Shown one piece after another: positions 42,780-53,755 of a stretch of 64,000 nucleotides of DNA. Made by a program: the position numbers and the translations under genes. The notes under the pieces are model-generated. The model had not been told where the DNA came from and did no database searches. It saw nothing but the letters and a program-made list of their open reading frames with translations. The DNA comes from Bathynomus jamesi (Eukaryota > Arthropoda > Malacostraca > Isopoda > Cirolanidae), in contig JAJOZX010006143.1 of assembly GCA_023014485.1 (NCBI GenBank), forward strand, positions 72,001-136,000, given 5' to 3'. The number at the start of each line of letters is the position of its first letter. Position 1 is the stretch's first letter.

Positions 42780-43352
42780 CAGGGCTATTCAAATTGATTC
42801 ACCTGATTTCAAATGAGAATATTTTTTAATGTTACAAATACAGAGTGATTTGTGATACATCAACCAAAAGAAAAACTATCCAAATTTTGTCTCTCACCTC
42901 ATAAGTACTCTATGTGACTTCCCCTAGTTACACGAGCAACGTCGACACGATAGTCGAATTCCTCCCATAATCGCTCCAGCATGTCCGTTGTCACTGACTC
43001 TACGGCAGTAACAATGCGAATGTTTCCTCGAACTGCCGATACCACCGACCGATGTTCTGAGCACCCGGTGGATCTGTTCTGTAACGTCGACGAAACTCAC
43101 ACTGCACTGTGACTACCGAATTACAGCTCGAAAACTGCAACACACAAAACGCCTTCTGCTGTGCGGACGCCATTTTCACACTGACTGTTTGTTGCTAGGC
43201 TAGGCCACGGCGTGACTTTGGAGCCCTCTCGCGGTGATCTTGTAAAACTCGGAGATTTCCTCTTTCATGTGGTGTATGCCCAGTTGATGCACGGTTGATA
43301 GGTAGGGAAGTATTCTCAGTTGAAATTGGATGAATCATTTGTAATAGCCCTG
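42780..43352 (-). mobile_element. Mariner deletion derivative
   Basis: Ends CAGGGCTATTCAAATTG and, inverted, CAGGGCTATTACAAATG, flanked by TA. At 573 bp it is less than half of a full element. Its gene keeps only both protein ends. Confidence 0.82.
42899..43173 (-). pseudogene. Mariner transposase: N and C ends only
   Basis: Starts MASAQQKAFCVLQFSSCNSV and continues FRRRYRTDPPGAQNIGRWYR (first helix-turn-helix). It then jumps to the extreme C-terminus MLERLWEEFDYRVDVARVTR, GSHIEYL and a stop. The second DNA-binding module and the entire catalytic core are deleted, with a stop at the junction. The C-terminal part resembles that of the intact DD41D protein at 4830. Confidence 0.8.
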
Positions 43353-43383
<31 letters not shown>

Positions 43384-43699
43384 AGAATTCTTTTTAGATA
43401 GAATAGGGATTCATCGTCCAGGTCTTGGGGATCCAGCTCTCTACGAGTCGCTACATCATCTAAACGTGGAAGATAGGGGCCACCATTCCAACAAATTAAT
43501 TGTGGTTTCACAAAAGTTTTTCATTCTGCTCTCTTTCTTTAAAAACATTTTTTGCAAGTACGAATCACTTGCCACAAAGAAAAATTCTACCATCGGGTAC
43601 AAAAGTCAAGATACACTGATCCACATGTCCCTAATGTTCCGATCTATCCAAGCTTTTAAAGTGAAGCCACTGTGGTCGGAGGTTCCACTCCCGATCGTG
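43353..43699. other. No gene recognised
   Basis: An open frame of about 100 codons ends at 43714 (GHHSNKLIVVSQKFFILLSF within it). It has no recognised family. A TA tract lies at 43353-43378. Confidence 0.35.
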
Positions 43700-43795
43700 C
43701 TGGCTACTAAATAATCCCGGAGTTAGCCAAGGAGTCGCGTTCGTCTGGCCTGAGGCACTGAGCCATTTTCTCTCCCTCCTCAGTGATTATTATTT

Positions 43796-43832
<37 letters not shown>

Positions 43833-44146
43833 CTCGACTTCTGCAATCAACTGTACACGTGGTATTATCAGTTTCTGGTTCTTCGATGTTGTAAAATGTT
43901 TGTCTGAAATGTTGTTTTCTTTAACCTTCATATAATTTTATTGACTATCTTCTCGCATTTTAATGATTCTATCACAAAATGTTAAGCTATAATGTCACAA
44001 GACATCATAACAAACACAACCGATTCATCTAAGAACGATAGAGTTTTGAGGATGGTGATATGAGGTCTACAGAAAGACGTGGGACACATCTCGACAGTCG
44101 AAAAGCCATGATAAGAAATTTCGTACTAATAACAAATGATCTGAAT

Positions 44147-44198
<52 letters not shown>
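43700..44198 (+). repeat. CT-tract dispersed repeat, copy 3
   Basis: Full body with (ATT)n at 43796-43832 and (CT)n at 44152-44198. It is very close to copy 2 at 11640-12132. Confidence 0.85.
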
Positions 44199-44443
44199 GT
44201 AGTAACAGATAGATAAGCGCTCGTACATACGCACACACACACACACACCACATATATATATATATATATACTGTATATATATATATATATATATTTTATT
44301 TTTTTTTCAAAGTATGACCGTTCATGGCCACCAAAAGAAAGGTGGATAGCAGAGCGAACACAGGACGAAGATTATGGAACAGTGAACAATAGACGGGGGA
44401 GGAGGAGGAGGAGGGGGTGGAAAGCAGAAAGATCATAGCGGAG

Positions 44444-45290
44444 TCACAGCCGGTAAAGAAGTCGGGAGCGAAAGAGGAAGGAGAACAACCCGGTTATCGA
44501 AAAGTAGGGACCTTCAGATAGAATAGCGCCAAGCCTATCACAAGGCCCGACGCTCTCCAAAAAGGGAAAGTACTCTGCGCGCAGCGCAGAGTAAAGCGGA
44601 CACTCCACCAGGAGGTGGGCAATTGTAAGGAAAACGTTACAATTGGGACATCGGGGCACCCGATCCCCGGCCATCAAATAGCCATGGGTCAGGTGGGTGT
44701 GGCCAATACGGAGGCGGGCCAGAGCCACCTCCTTATGGCGCGACCGATGGAAGGAAGAGGCCCAACATCCCAGTTTGGGTTTAATCTTGCAAAGTTTGTT
44801 ATCTGTAGTTCCATCCCAGCGACTCTGCCACCGGGAGCGCAAAAACCTACGGAAGCCAGGGATATAATCGGAAAATGGGAGGGACACGGTTGAAACCTGT
44901 AGTCGGCACGCGGAACGGGCAGCTCGATCGGCAGCCTCATTTCCAGCCACGTTAACATGTGCTGGGACCCAGCAAAATACCACCTCCTTGCCACCAAAAG
45001 CGACAAGGGTATGGCACAGTAGCTGGATTCGTCGGACCAGTGGGTGGACAGGGTCAAAACACTCCAGGCCATCCAGGGCACTGCGGAATCCGAATAGATG
45101 ACAAACGACCCATCCGGATGCTCCCGCACCACCTCCAGAGCGCTCAGAATGGCATAGAGCGCTGCCGTGAAAACGGAAGCCTCATCAGGGAGACGGGTAC
45201 ATCAGGGAGCAAGGGCAGACGACTGGGGAACAGCAGCGACCCAAACGCCCCCCGACGACCTCGAGCCATCCGTGAAGACCGCAACACATG
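44444..45290 (-). pseudogene. I-like RNase H and C-terminal domain
   Basis: RNase H motifs in order: VFTDGSRSSGGVW (first Asp, end of the RT frame), ALEVVREHPDG (Glu), FVIYSDS (Asp), and HVNVAGNEAADRAARSA (last Asp), split by frameshifts near 45215 and 44990. The tail contains CPNCNVFLTIAHLLVECP, a CCHC motif common at the end of I/Jockey-type ORF2 proteins. Stop at 44444. Confidence 0.85.
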
Positions 45291-47235
45291 CAGAGTGACA
45301 CGCCGCATGCTGAAGGAACAGAGACCGAAGCAAGGCAGAGTCAGAATCGGCCCTGCGAACGGGGCGCAACGCCCTACAGCACGCAACAGGGGTGCTCTCC
45401 CAAGGTGCAACACCCTTGAAAGAGACCGGTATAACGGATGGAGGAGGAGTGCCCATACCATCGAGGAGGGAGGTCACCGTGTCGGTGAAATACCAACCCC
45501 CATCCCGGCAGAACGCCCTCTCCACCACCTGGAACAGAGGAGAGTTGGAAAGACGGAGGATCCGGAGATAGTGCTTAGCAATGAGGAACGACCTCCGATC
45601 CCCCAAGGGAGGGATGTCGCACTCAACCTGCAGACTATCAACCGGAGAGGAGCGGAAGGCGCCAGATGACATGCGCAGTCCTCTAGAGAGGACCGGATCC
45701 AGTATCCGAAGGGCCGTACGGGAGGCGGAGCCATACACCATATTCCCATAATCTAATTTTGACTGTACCAGGGACACGTACAAACGGAGGAGTGTCCGCC
45801 TATCCGCGCCCCATGTAGTATGCGACAGATGTCCCAGCAAATCCAGGGTACGTCTTGCGGACTCGCGCAGCCGGCGAAGGTGGGGAACCCAGCTCAAACG
45901 GCTCTCGAAAACCATACCCAGGAAACGCACTGACTGAATGAGGGCCAGAGGCTGACCCCCGAGTGTAAGATTAAAGGTCGGGACGGCGCCGGATCCCCGT
46001 TTCCTCGACGGAAGGAAGGCCACACACGAAGTCTTCGGGGAAGACAGCGTAAGGCCCACCAACGACGCCCAGCGTTCAACCCGATTGACCGCGAGTTGGA
46101 CTTGCCTCTCCACGAAGGGGGGACTCGTCCCCGCGGCATAGACAGCCAGATCGTCGGCGTAGATGGAACATCGCACCGAGGGCGGAAGGGCTCCCGGTAG
46201 CGCAGACATGACCACATTGAAGCAGGAGACGCTCAAGACACACCCCTGGGGCACCCCCTCCTCCTGAACATACAGGTCAGATAGGGCCGCCCGCCCCATT
46301 ACGGACGCGGAAAGTGCGACGGCAGAGGAAGTTACGAAGAAATGTGGGCAAAAAGCCCACAAAACCAAGAGACTTCAAACGGTCCATGACAACTCCCCGA
46401 CGGGTCGTGTCATAGGCCTTTTGGACATCGAAAAAGACGGCCAGAACAAGATTCCGGCGGGAAAAGGCCTCCCGTACATCATGACCAAGGAGGAGAAGGG
46501 GGTCCAGAGTACCCCGAAATCGACGAAAGCCATACTGGGTCGGGGGTATAACCCAAGCGACTCCAGTGTAAAGGAAAGTCGGACGGCCACCATATTTTCA
46601 TGGAGCTTGCATAAGCAGCTCGTCAAGGCAATAGGCTGATAGCCCGCCACCTCCGCCGGATCCTTCCCCGGCTTAGGTATCGGGACCACAATCGCCTCCC
46701 TCCAACGGGAAGGGAACGACCCCTCAACCCACACCCGGTTGAAAAGATCCAGCAAGAAGTGTAGGGCCATCGGGTGCAGATTCCAAATAAATTCATACGG
46801 AATGTCATCAGGGCCAGGGGCGGAAGAACGACGGGTTGCCAAGGCAGCCCGAAGTTCCCGCATCGTAAAGAGACGGTTATAGGGCTCGTTCCCAGGCGGC
46901 GGGAACGTAACATTCGACAAAGGACGATCCGCAGCTGAAGGCGAACGGGAAACCGCAGCAAAAGCCCCAGCCAGCCGATCGGCCACAGCAGCAGGATCCG
47001 AAAGGAAGCCGTCCCCGTTCCGAAGGACAGGGCGACTAGCAGGGACCGGCTTCCCCTCGATACTACGTACCTTCCGCCACACAGCAGCAGAAGGGGTAGA
47101 CGAGGAAATGCCGGACACAAAAGCACGCCAAGAGGCCCGACGGGCCAACTTGAGAGTCCGGCGGGCGAAAGCCTTCGCCCGCCGCATCTCAATCAAGTGG
47201 TACGCGCGCTGGGTGCGGTGGAAGCGGCGCGTCGC
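45290..47235 (-). pseudogene. I-like reverse transcriptase, frameshifted
   Basis: The first frame (47235 to ~46550) has RRSSAPGPDDIPYEFIWNLH and REAIVVPIPKPGKDPAEVAG, then GYQPIALTSCLCKLHENMVA. After shifts near 46540 and 46375, the frame from 46368 has EEGVPQGCVLSVSCFNVVM (motif B), IYADDLAVYA (catalytic YADD) and SVRFLGMVFESRLSW. The family enzyme primes cDNA synthesis from the nicked chromosome. All core motifs survive but no single frame does. Confidence 0.85.
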
Positions 47236-47960
47236 CCTCTTCCTCTCGCACACCGCCGGTGACATGATGGAGTCCACCACGGGACGCTACGCGTCCGCGG
47301 GTTACCGGAAGATCGAGGAATACAGTCCTCCGCGACGCCCATCAATACCCGCTCGAAGAACTCCAAGCTCTCATCCACAGAGCCAAAGCTCAACACCGAA
47401 CGGGCAATGACGGAACGAGCTCTGAAGGATGGCCAGTCAGCCCGCGCAAGGCACCACCTCGGTCGAGACGAGACACCCGGCTGCGGTCTGACCGGCTCAA
47501 GACAGACTGGGTAATGATCACTGCCATAAGAGTCCCCCAACACCTTCCACGAAAAATCGAGTAAGGCATCGAGGGACACCAAGGAGAGATCAATACAGGT
47601 AAATGAACCCGTGGGTTCGTGGAAGTAGGTAGGTTCACCGGAATTGAGGCACGCAAAGGAAAGTTCCTCCATTAAGGAGAGCAACATACCAGCAACATTA
47701 GTCGACCGGACATCTCCCCAAGCCTGGTCGCGACTGTTAAAGTCCCCGAGGAGGAGAAACGGTCGAGGCAGTTGCAACATCAACTCGCGAACCGCGTCGC
47801 GAGAAGGAGGGTCATGAAGAGGAATATAAATCGAGCAGGCAGTGTACTGGCGATCTAAAAAGAGCCGCACAGCCACAGCCTGGAAGGAAGTGCGAAGAGG
47901 CACACCTCGCGATGGTAACGAAGGGGCCCGAGGACCCGCCAGGGCCAAGAGCCGCAGCAT
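47193..47960 (-). pseudogene. I-like endonuclease, N-terminus missing
   Basis: An apurinic-like endonuclease domain. Visible motifs are FQAVAVRLFLDRQYTACSIY, PFLLLGDFNSRDQAWGD (Asn/Asp catalytic), ACLNSGEPTYFHEPTGS and GSDHYPVCLEP (terminal Asp-His). The usual N-terminal WNCRG block and the catalytic Glu region are absent. The frame passes straight from the gag C-terminus into mid-endonuclease, so about 100 residues are deleted. Confidence 0.8.
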
Positions 47961-48988
47961 AGGACAACCCCCGCCGCGGCTCCCGGTCACGGACCCTATC
48001 GCGCGCCTCCCGCGCACTAAGGAATTCGGTAGTCCTTAAGGACCGCACCTCGAATTCAAACTTGAAAACGGGGCAGTCCCGAGAGGAGGAAGGGTGGGCC
48101 CCCGAGCAGTTCGAGCACCGCGGGGGCTTCGTGCACGGGGTAGGGTGCGCAGGCTCACCGCAGCGGACACATAGCTTACCCTCACGGCGGCACGCAGAGC
48201 TAACATGGCCGAACCGGTTGCAGCCAAAGCAGCGAACCGGGTCAGGCATATATGGTCGCACCGAAAACTCACACGACCGGCGATCACCCACGCCCCAGAA
48301 CACCTGGGCCGGAGGCACAAGGGAGCCAAAGGTCAAGAGCAGACGAGCGGACGGGGTAAGAGCACCATCCCGGCGCGACGAAAAGCGGAAGACCTTCGTT
48401 ACCCCCTGGGGGGGCAAGATCCTCCTTCAACTCGCCAACCGGGATTGACAGCAGACAGGAAGCGAAAATGGTGCCCTGACAGCTATTCAATTGCGGATGG
48501 GGAGTCACAGAAACTCTGCAACCCAAGACATCCTGCAACTGTAGAAGGGACTCAGTCACCCCCGAAGAACGGGACTTCAAAAGAAGAGACCCATCCTTCA
48601 GAGGGCGGATATCATAACGACAGGGAACCCCCACCGTCTTAAGGCGCTGAAACACCCGTTCCGAGTTGCCCGGAAGGGAGCCAGCGGAAGGGCGGAGAAC
48701 AAGGAACCTGTCCACCGGACAGAAATTGACAATAGAGACAGGTCCATGTGTAACGGTAACCGAGAGTGGGCGAGAGAACAAGGGCCGCGAAGACCCCGCC
48801 CTACGGCCACCACGAGTCCGGCCACGAGAGCCAGACGCCGCAGAAGACGAGAGGGGGCCATACGGCTTGAAGGTCAATCCAGCGGAGGCAGAGGCCGCTG
48901 AACGACCAGAAGTAGTAGTCTTATCCAAATCCAAGGGCGGGCCAGAGTCGTCAACAGGAGGGGATTGAAGTTTAGAAATTGAACCCAT
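47935..48988 (-). pseudogene. I-like ORF1 (gag, CCHC zinc knuckles)
   Basis: The likely start is MGSISKLQSPPVDDSG at 48988. A basic Arg/Gly/Ser region and an RRM-like middle come first. A frameshift near 48420 leads to the zinc-knuckle frame: CFGCNRFGHVSSAC (CX2CX4HX4C), then CVRCGEPAHPTPC (CX2CX4HX3C), then CSNCSGAHPSSSRDC. It ends in REARDRVRDREPRRGLSYAA. In the family this protein binds element RNA and packages it into particles. Confidence 0.82.
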
Positions 48989-49505
48989 AAACAATAGCTT
49001 TACAAAAAAGACAGCCTCGGACCCAAGGCAATGCACCATCCGCCGCTGCATCCTTCAAGGCGCAGGCCCAACGTCCCGGGTAGCCCACCCCCCAACCTGA
49101 CTGTCGTTTTAAAAACAGCAGATTGGCACTACGGAGATTTGTCCGTTAAGGGCCAAGCAAAGACCCAATCCAGACGCAGCAGCGGTCCGGGCGCCCGTAC
49201 CGTCCACAGAGCACGGCTCAGCCACGGAGCGATGCCCCCCGGCGGGTGCACCCGATGACTCCAAGACTGCAAAATACAAACAGAGGGGGGGGATACTACA
49301 ATTGACAGAGGCACAAGACCGAATCAAGACAAAAGAAATTCCGGGAGAGACGGAAAAAAAGGGGGAGCAAAAAGAAAAGGGAAAAAAAAAACCGCAACTA
49401 GGTTAACTCTTCGCCCACACCCCGCGACGAGTTGAGGAAACCCCAACAACCCACGAGGTGTACGAGCCCCCTCAGCCCGGCAAGCCGGAGTACCTAATCG
49501 AGGGG

Positions 49506-49506
49506 G

Positions 49507-49537
<31 letters not shown>

Positions 49538-49688
49538 TATAATATATATATATATATATATTACTTAAACATGACATCGGTCATACATTATCGCAAACCC
49601 TGTAACCTTAATCCCATCAAAAAGTATAGTCCTAGATAGCTGGATCTCTTTCAATAATTTTCAAGACGATGTGTCTAATCATGACTAA
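49506..49688 (+). other. TA tract and resumed duplication
   Basis: A (TA)n tract at 49508-49560, then sequence matching 22404-22530. Confidence 0.75.
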
Positions 49689-51061
49689 AGGGTGTCAGGA
49701 AATGATTGCCCCCCCTGTACAGAAGAAACTGAAAGGAAAAGAAAAAAACAGACAAAACCACGCGAAAGAGCGTTTAATTTTGAATAAAAGAAACTTGTTT
49801 TAATATCGGGTGTTGCCCCCATTTGCAGCTCTGACGGCCATTAATCGACGGGGGTATGATCCCAGAAGTGTCTCAAAGAGATCGGTATCATGACTCATTT
49901 CTTCAAGGACTTCGTTGATCTTTGCAGTCATAATTTCTGTTGAATACAGATTCTGAATGGGTTGTTCCAGCATTAAGGACTCCACCCGATCCTTCATGAT
50001 GGATCCGACATGTTCACAGACATTAAGATCGGGAGAATTGCCAGGCCATTCATTATTTCCGAAAAAATCAATGTTATTGTCCTTAAGCAGTTGTTGAGTC
50101 GCAAGTGCTTTCATACAGGGGGCTTTGTCGTGAAGAAAGGTTGCCTGTTCAACATCCAAAACACACTCGGGGTCTTTCAAAAACGGAATTACACGTTGGG
50201 CTAAAATTACATTTCGAAAATAAGGCCCATCCCAACTGGTTCCTCTTGGTTTGATAACCCAGATGAGCTTCCGAATAGAGAACATAATGAAAACACCCAC
50301 ACATGCTGGATTTGTTACTATTTCTCGATACTTCTGGTCGTCTGGGACTTCATCAGGAGTTGTTGCCCAAACCGATCATTCTGAAAATTTGGTTTTCTGG
50401 AGACATAAACGAAGAATTCATCGCTGACAACCAAGGGAAGGAAATCGTCTTCCGTCCATTCCTCAAGATAATCACAAACCATAGCCGATCTTCAATATTA
50501 AGATTACTCTTCCGTGGCTTAGCTATTTCATGCCAAGCACTCAAGCCTTGGCGAACTCGAAATTGATGCACAAGTTGCCGATTGACTATCTTACCACGAC
50601 GGATAAGTATCTCTTTCGCTACCTCAGAGCAGCTCTTCTTTCGGCGTCGTGATGCAGCAAGCACAATGTCTTTCGATTCTTGAGATAATTTCTCCGGTCT
50701 TCCTCCTCGAAATTCTTTCACAATCTTCAGGATTCTTATTCCAATTCCTTTTGACAAAGTCTCCTGATCTTTTTAATCTCTCAGCCACCCAGTGTCGAGT
50801 TATGAAAGTTGCACCAGCTTCCTTTGCTTCACGAAATGTGACAGCTCGAATGCGGTCAAGAACTCGCTTTTTCTCTGAATCGTTCAAAATAGATGATGCC
50901 ATGGTTTCTGTGGGGAAAAAAATGGTAAGAATTAAAATCACAGGAATAGAATATAATGGTTTTTATTCAGATTTTAACGCTCTTTCAAGTGGTCTCGCCG
51001 GTTTTTATCTATCTCTTCTAGTTTTTGCTCTACAGGGGGGGCAATCATTTCCTGACACCCT
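49689..51061 (-). mobile_element. DD37E Tc1-like element
   Basis: Ends AGGGTGTCAGGAAATGATTG and its inverted copy. Full length for a Tc1-like element at 1373 bp. A TA is visible on the left but not directly on the right, where 130 bp of unmatched sequence precede the resumed duplication. The transposase is in three frames. Confidence 0.82.
49800..50902 (-). pseudogene. DD37E transposase, frameshifted
   Basis: Starts MASSILNDSEKKRVLDRIRA (first DNA-binding module). The frame changes near 50690-50750 to GGRPEKLSQESKDIVLAASR, and near 50480 to a frame containing LPLVVSDEFFVYVS (first Asp). From 50300 it reads FLHDKAPCMKALATQQLLK (second Asp) and GNSPDLNVCEHVG (Glu), with 37 residues between the last two acidic residues. 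That spacing and the final Glu separate it from the DD41D mariners here. Confidence 0.82.
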
Positions 51062-51195
51062 GGTGAGGCTACTCCAGCAGAGGCTTACGGAGGAAATTCT
51101 ATATCCCTCGTTTCTCTCCGTCTCGCCTCGTCTCTACTCTCTCGTCTCGAGCGTCCTCGAGTAGGCCAAATCGGCCATAAATCAGTTTCTCACGT
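51062..51195. other. Unmatched sequence beside the Tc1-like element
   Basis: About 130 bp, with a TCTC-rich stretch at 51110-51150, absent from duplication copy A. Perhaps part of an earlier insertion. Confidence 0.4.
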
Positions 51196-51335
51196 ATATG
51201 TAGATCTGTCACAATAAACTTTTTCACATTCATATAAAACATAGTGAGATAAATAACAAGAGTGCATCAAATTTCAAACTGTCACCTTACAGTTAAAGAA
51301 AATGGTTAGAGAGCTAAATGAACTAATCCTGGAGT

Positions 51336-51440
51336 TACCCGTGGCCAGTGCTGTAACACCGCTTCCCGTCGAACTACGACGTTAAGCGACATTGGTTCTG
51401 GTCTGTAGTTGGATGGAGGACCCTCCACCGTGTCCAGATT
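51336..51440 (+). pseudogene. 5S rRNA-derived sequence
   Basis: CGTTAAGCGACATTGG and AGTTGGATGGAGGACC match the internal control region of 5S rRNA genes (box A GTTAAGCAACGTCGG-like and box C TTGGATGGGTGACC-like) at the right spacing. The preceding ACACCGCTTCCCGTCGAACT fits the 5S ACACCGGTTCTCGTCCGATC region. Several substitutions make a functional gene unlikely. It is either a 5S pseudogene or a SINE3-type (5S-headed) element. Copy A (22672-22700) holds only the first ~25 bases. Confidence 0.75.
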
Positions 51441-52105
51441 ATCCAGATTAGTACGTAGCGAAAGACCTGAATCATCTAGGCCTAGTGTCTAGTTATAAAA
51501 CATGAAGTAATCCGCCAACGGTAGGCTATGGCCTACCCAATCTAGCGTAGGTCCATCAGAAGAGGGATAGCGTATTTGAAACAGCCATACTATTGTACTG
51601 TAGCGTAGCGTGCTAAGTCTAGAATTTGAGAAGAAATTATTTTATTCTATTTTATCGTAGTTTGGTATTTGCTTTTTCTTACCCGTACCCAAAAGATTGT
51701 TGCCTGAAGCATGCCAATTTTTGTAAAATATATAGTACAGTATAGCCTCCGGGGTTAATTTTCATTTCATTAAAATGCAGTAATAGGTTTTTAGAAGTAT
51801 ATCCGTTTCACACTATTAGCATGTTGTTGAAAACACCTTTCCATTTTAGCCGATCCAAAGAAATCGAGTGGAGGCAACTCATCAAGTTCGCTGCACTGCC
51901 TCTCTATCTGTTTTCATTCATTCAAAATTATACAATCTTTGAAAATGTTCTTACTCAAAATATATGGGACACATTTCTATACAAAAGTATGGAAAGCTGA
52001 ATTTCCACATTCGCGCTGTTTATAGATGATTGACTGAACTGAAAATATAATTTTTAGTATCTTCTTTTTCTAAAGCCAGTATATTTTATTACCGGTTTAT
52101 ATATA
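51441..52105 (+). other. Duplication copy B, non-coding
   Basis: Positions 51440-51560 are extra sequence after the 5S-like part. Positions 51565-52100 match 22700-23250. No gene was recognised. Confidence 0.6.
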
Positions 52106-52106
52106 T

Positions 52107-52458
52107 ATACAAACTCAGAATGGTCCCTGAGAAACTTATATGTTAAACACAGACCGTGCATGGAACAAGGAACTCTTCTGGGAAAATTAAATCCACTATA
52201 GTCTGAATAAGTAATGGTAAATGACAAATACCATAGTTTTTCTTTTTCATGATGCAAGCCCGACGTGGGCAACGGTATGGAGAGAGCGGAAGCTATATTT
52301 ATGGGACTCTTTGCGAGAGACCCGTTGCCCACGTCGGGCTTGCATCATGAAAAAAAAAACTATGGTATTTGTCATTTACCATTACTTATTCGGACTATAG
52401 TGGATTTAATTTTCCAAGAAGAGTTCCTTGTTCCATGCACGGTCTGTGTTTAACATAT
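52107..52458. repeat. Palindromic fold-back element, copy 1
   Basis: Arms of about 160 bp start TATGTTAAACACAGACCGTG and meet around 52275-52320. The arms include ATGGTAAATGACAAATACCA and CCCGACGTGGGCAACGG. The centre is partly deleted compared with 55639-56012. It interrupts duplication copy B at a TA tract. Confidence 0.85.
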
Positions 52459-52710
52459 ATAATTATTTATATATATATATGTATATATATATATGAGCCT
52501 GTTAAGAGTAGGCCCACTATAATATAATAACGAAGTTAATTAACCATATGCAATAGGTAATCAATTCGGTCTTTAGACCGGATAAATAATGTGGTTAATA
52601 ACGGAGATGAAAAGGATTCGAAGATTTTTTGTTTTATTAACAAAACAAAAACTATTTATTTATTTATTTACAGTTAGTTTATATTGAAATGTACAACATC
52701 ACGAATAAGA

Positions 52711-53126
52711 TCAATGAAGGAGTAATTTTATGCAGGATAAAATATTGTACTTAATAAATACACAGCACAACCGGCTAAATTGGGTTGCATTACCCCCATC
52801 ATCGGGCCCACTACCTTCATCGAATATAACTGAAGACATGGTCGAGTTTACCTCGTCTTCGGCGCCGTTATCTTCATCGAAGAGGATCGTGGATGCACTT
52901 GAGGCGACTTGTCCATATCCAGAATCGTAACATCTCCGTCGTGGGGGCTTTGTTGAACGAGGGTGGGGGCGATGCAAACGTCGCATATGTGATTTGCTAG
53001 TAGATCTTGGTGAGGTTCTCGACAGTCCTCAGCTGACCACGAGAAATCGGGTTCCGCAGACGGATAATGTGCACGTTCAGACGAAGGGCTGGGGGGGGAG
53101 TCGGTGCCAGACTCACATCGACGCAT
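52711..53126 (-). pseudogene. Unrecognised acidic protein segment, copy B
   Basis: Paralogue of 23435-23875. The N-terminal part (SPSSERAHYPSAEPDFSWSA, DLLANHICDVC) and the C-terminal part (PPRRRCYDSGYGQ, STILFDEDNGAEDEVNS) are in different frames because of an indel near 52945. Here the start MRRCESGTDSPP is preserved upstream. Amino-acid-level conservation suggests it once coded. Confidence 0.4.
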
Positions 53127-53195
53127 TGGAGTAGTCCAGACTGAAAGTATGACGGGTAATACTGCGGTATTAGTATAACAATAATACTAATAATA

Positions 53196-53755
53196 ATAAT
53201 AATACTGACGTGCAGAAACGGTGTATTAGCATAATAATAATGGCGTCAGATTACCTGTACGCGGAAACAAACATCGCGCATAATCGGCCGGGTAGTCATA
53301 TATATATATATACCGTAATCTCTTTCTAGGGGGCGCTTCTCCAGACGAACCGGGTACAGAATCAATTTCAAGGACTAGCTGCTAGGCGGATTGTTCGTTA
53401 TTCGGTGATGATGTGCGTGGGTAAGTATGCATCGTTCCAGTTGATGAAAGCTTCACCCTGAAACGAACAATCTTACAACCAACGGTAATAACAATAACAA
53501 TAATAATAATATAATGTTAAAAAATATGTGCACCAGGGAAATTAATGTACAAGGCCCAATGGAAATTGCTTTTAAATAGCAAATAAACAGTCATTTTATA
53601 TATATATATATAGTCATATATCATAAGGTTGTGTTGTACGCGCGCACACACACACACACACACACATACCTCGAAGCCCTCATTCTACCGAAATCCATCT
53701 CAGCTGCTTCGACATCTCCTCCGCCGTCTGAGTCGTCACAGTTGCTGTACACTCT
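53196..53755. other. Duplication copy B, distal part
   Basis: 53311-53465 is the possible upstream exon piece of the unknown gene, ending RKRLR on the minus strand. TA (53590-53612) and CA (53645-53666) tracts follow. No other signal. Confidence 0.5.

Larger units (their letters stand above)
44294..49505 (-). mobile_element. I-like non-LTR retrotransposon
   Basis: A 5.2-kb GC-rich element on the minus strand. It has a 5' leader (49505 to ~48990), a gag with three zinc knuckles, then endonuclease, reverse transcriptase, RNase H and a C-terminal Cys/His motif, and an A-rich tail at 44294-44312. An RNase H after the reverse transcriptase points to the I group rather than Jockey or R1. It sits in a TA tract. 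The unoccupied site is visible at 22320-22420. The RT carries frameshifts, and the gag/endonuclease join is deleted. Confidence 0.85.
44205..53665 (+). repeat. Duplicated block, occupied copy B
   Basis: Colinear with 22320-24595 but enlarged from 2.3 to 9.5 kb by insertions at 44294-49505, 49689-51190, ~51350-51560 and ~52100-52490. Confidence 0.8.

Noticed and set aside
44959..45669. 236-codon plus-strand open frame
   Set aside because: It is antisense to the GC-rich reverse transcriptase and RNase H of the I-like element, where long shadow frames are expected.
52265..52453. Proteins starting MGNG (also 52054, 55510 and 55767)
   Set aside because: They read the same palindromic arms from both strands.
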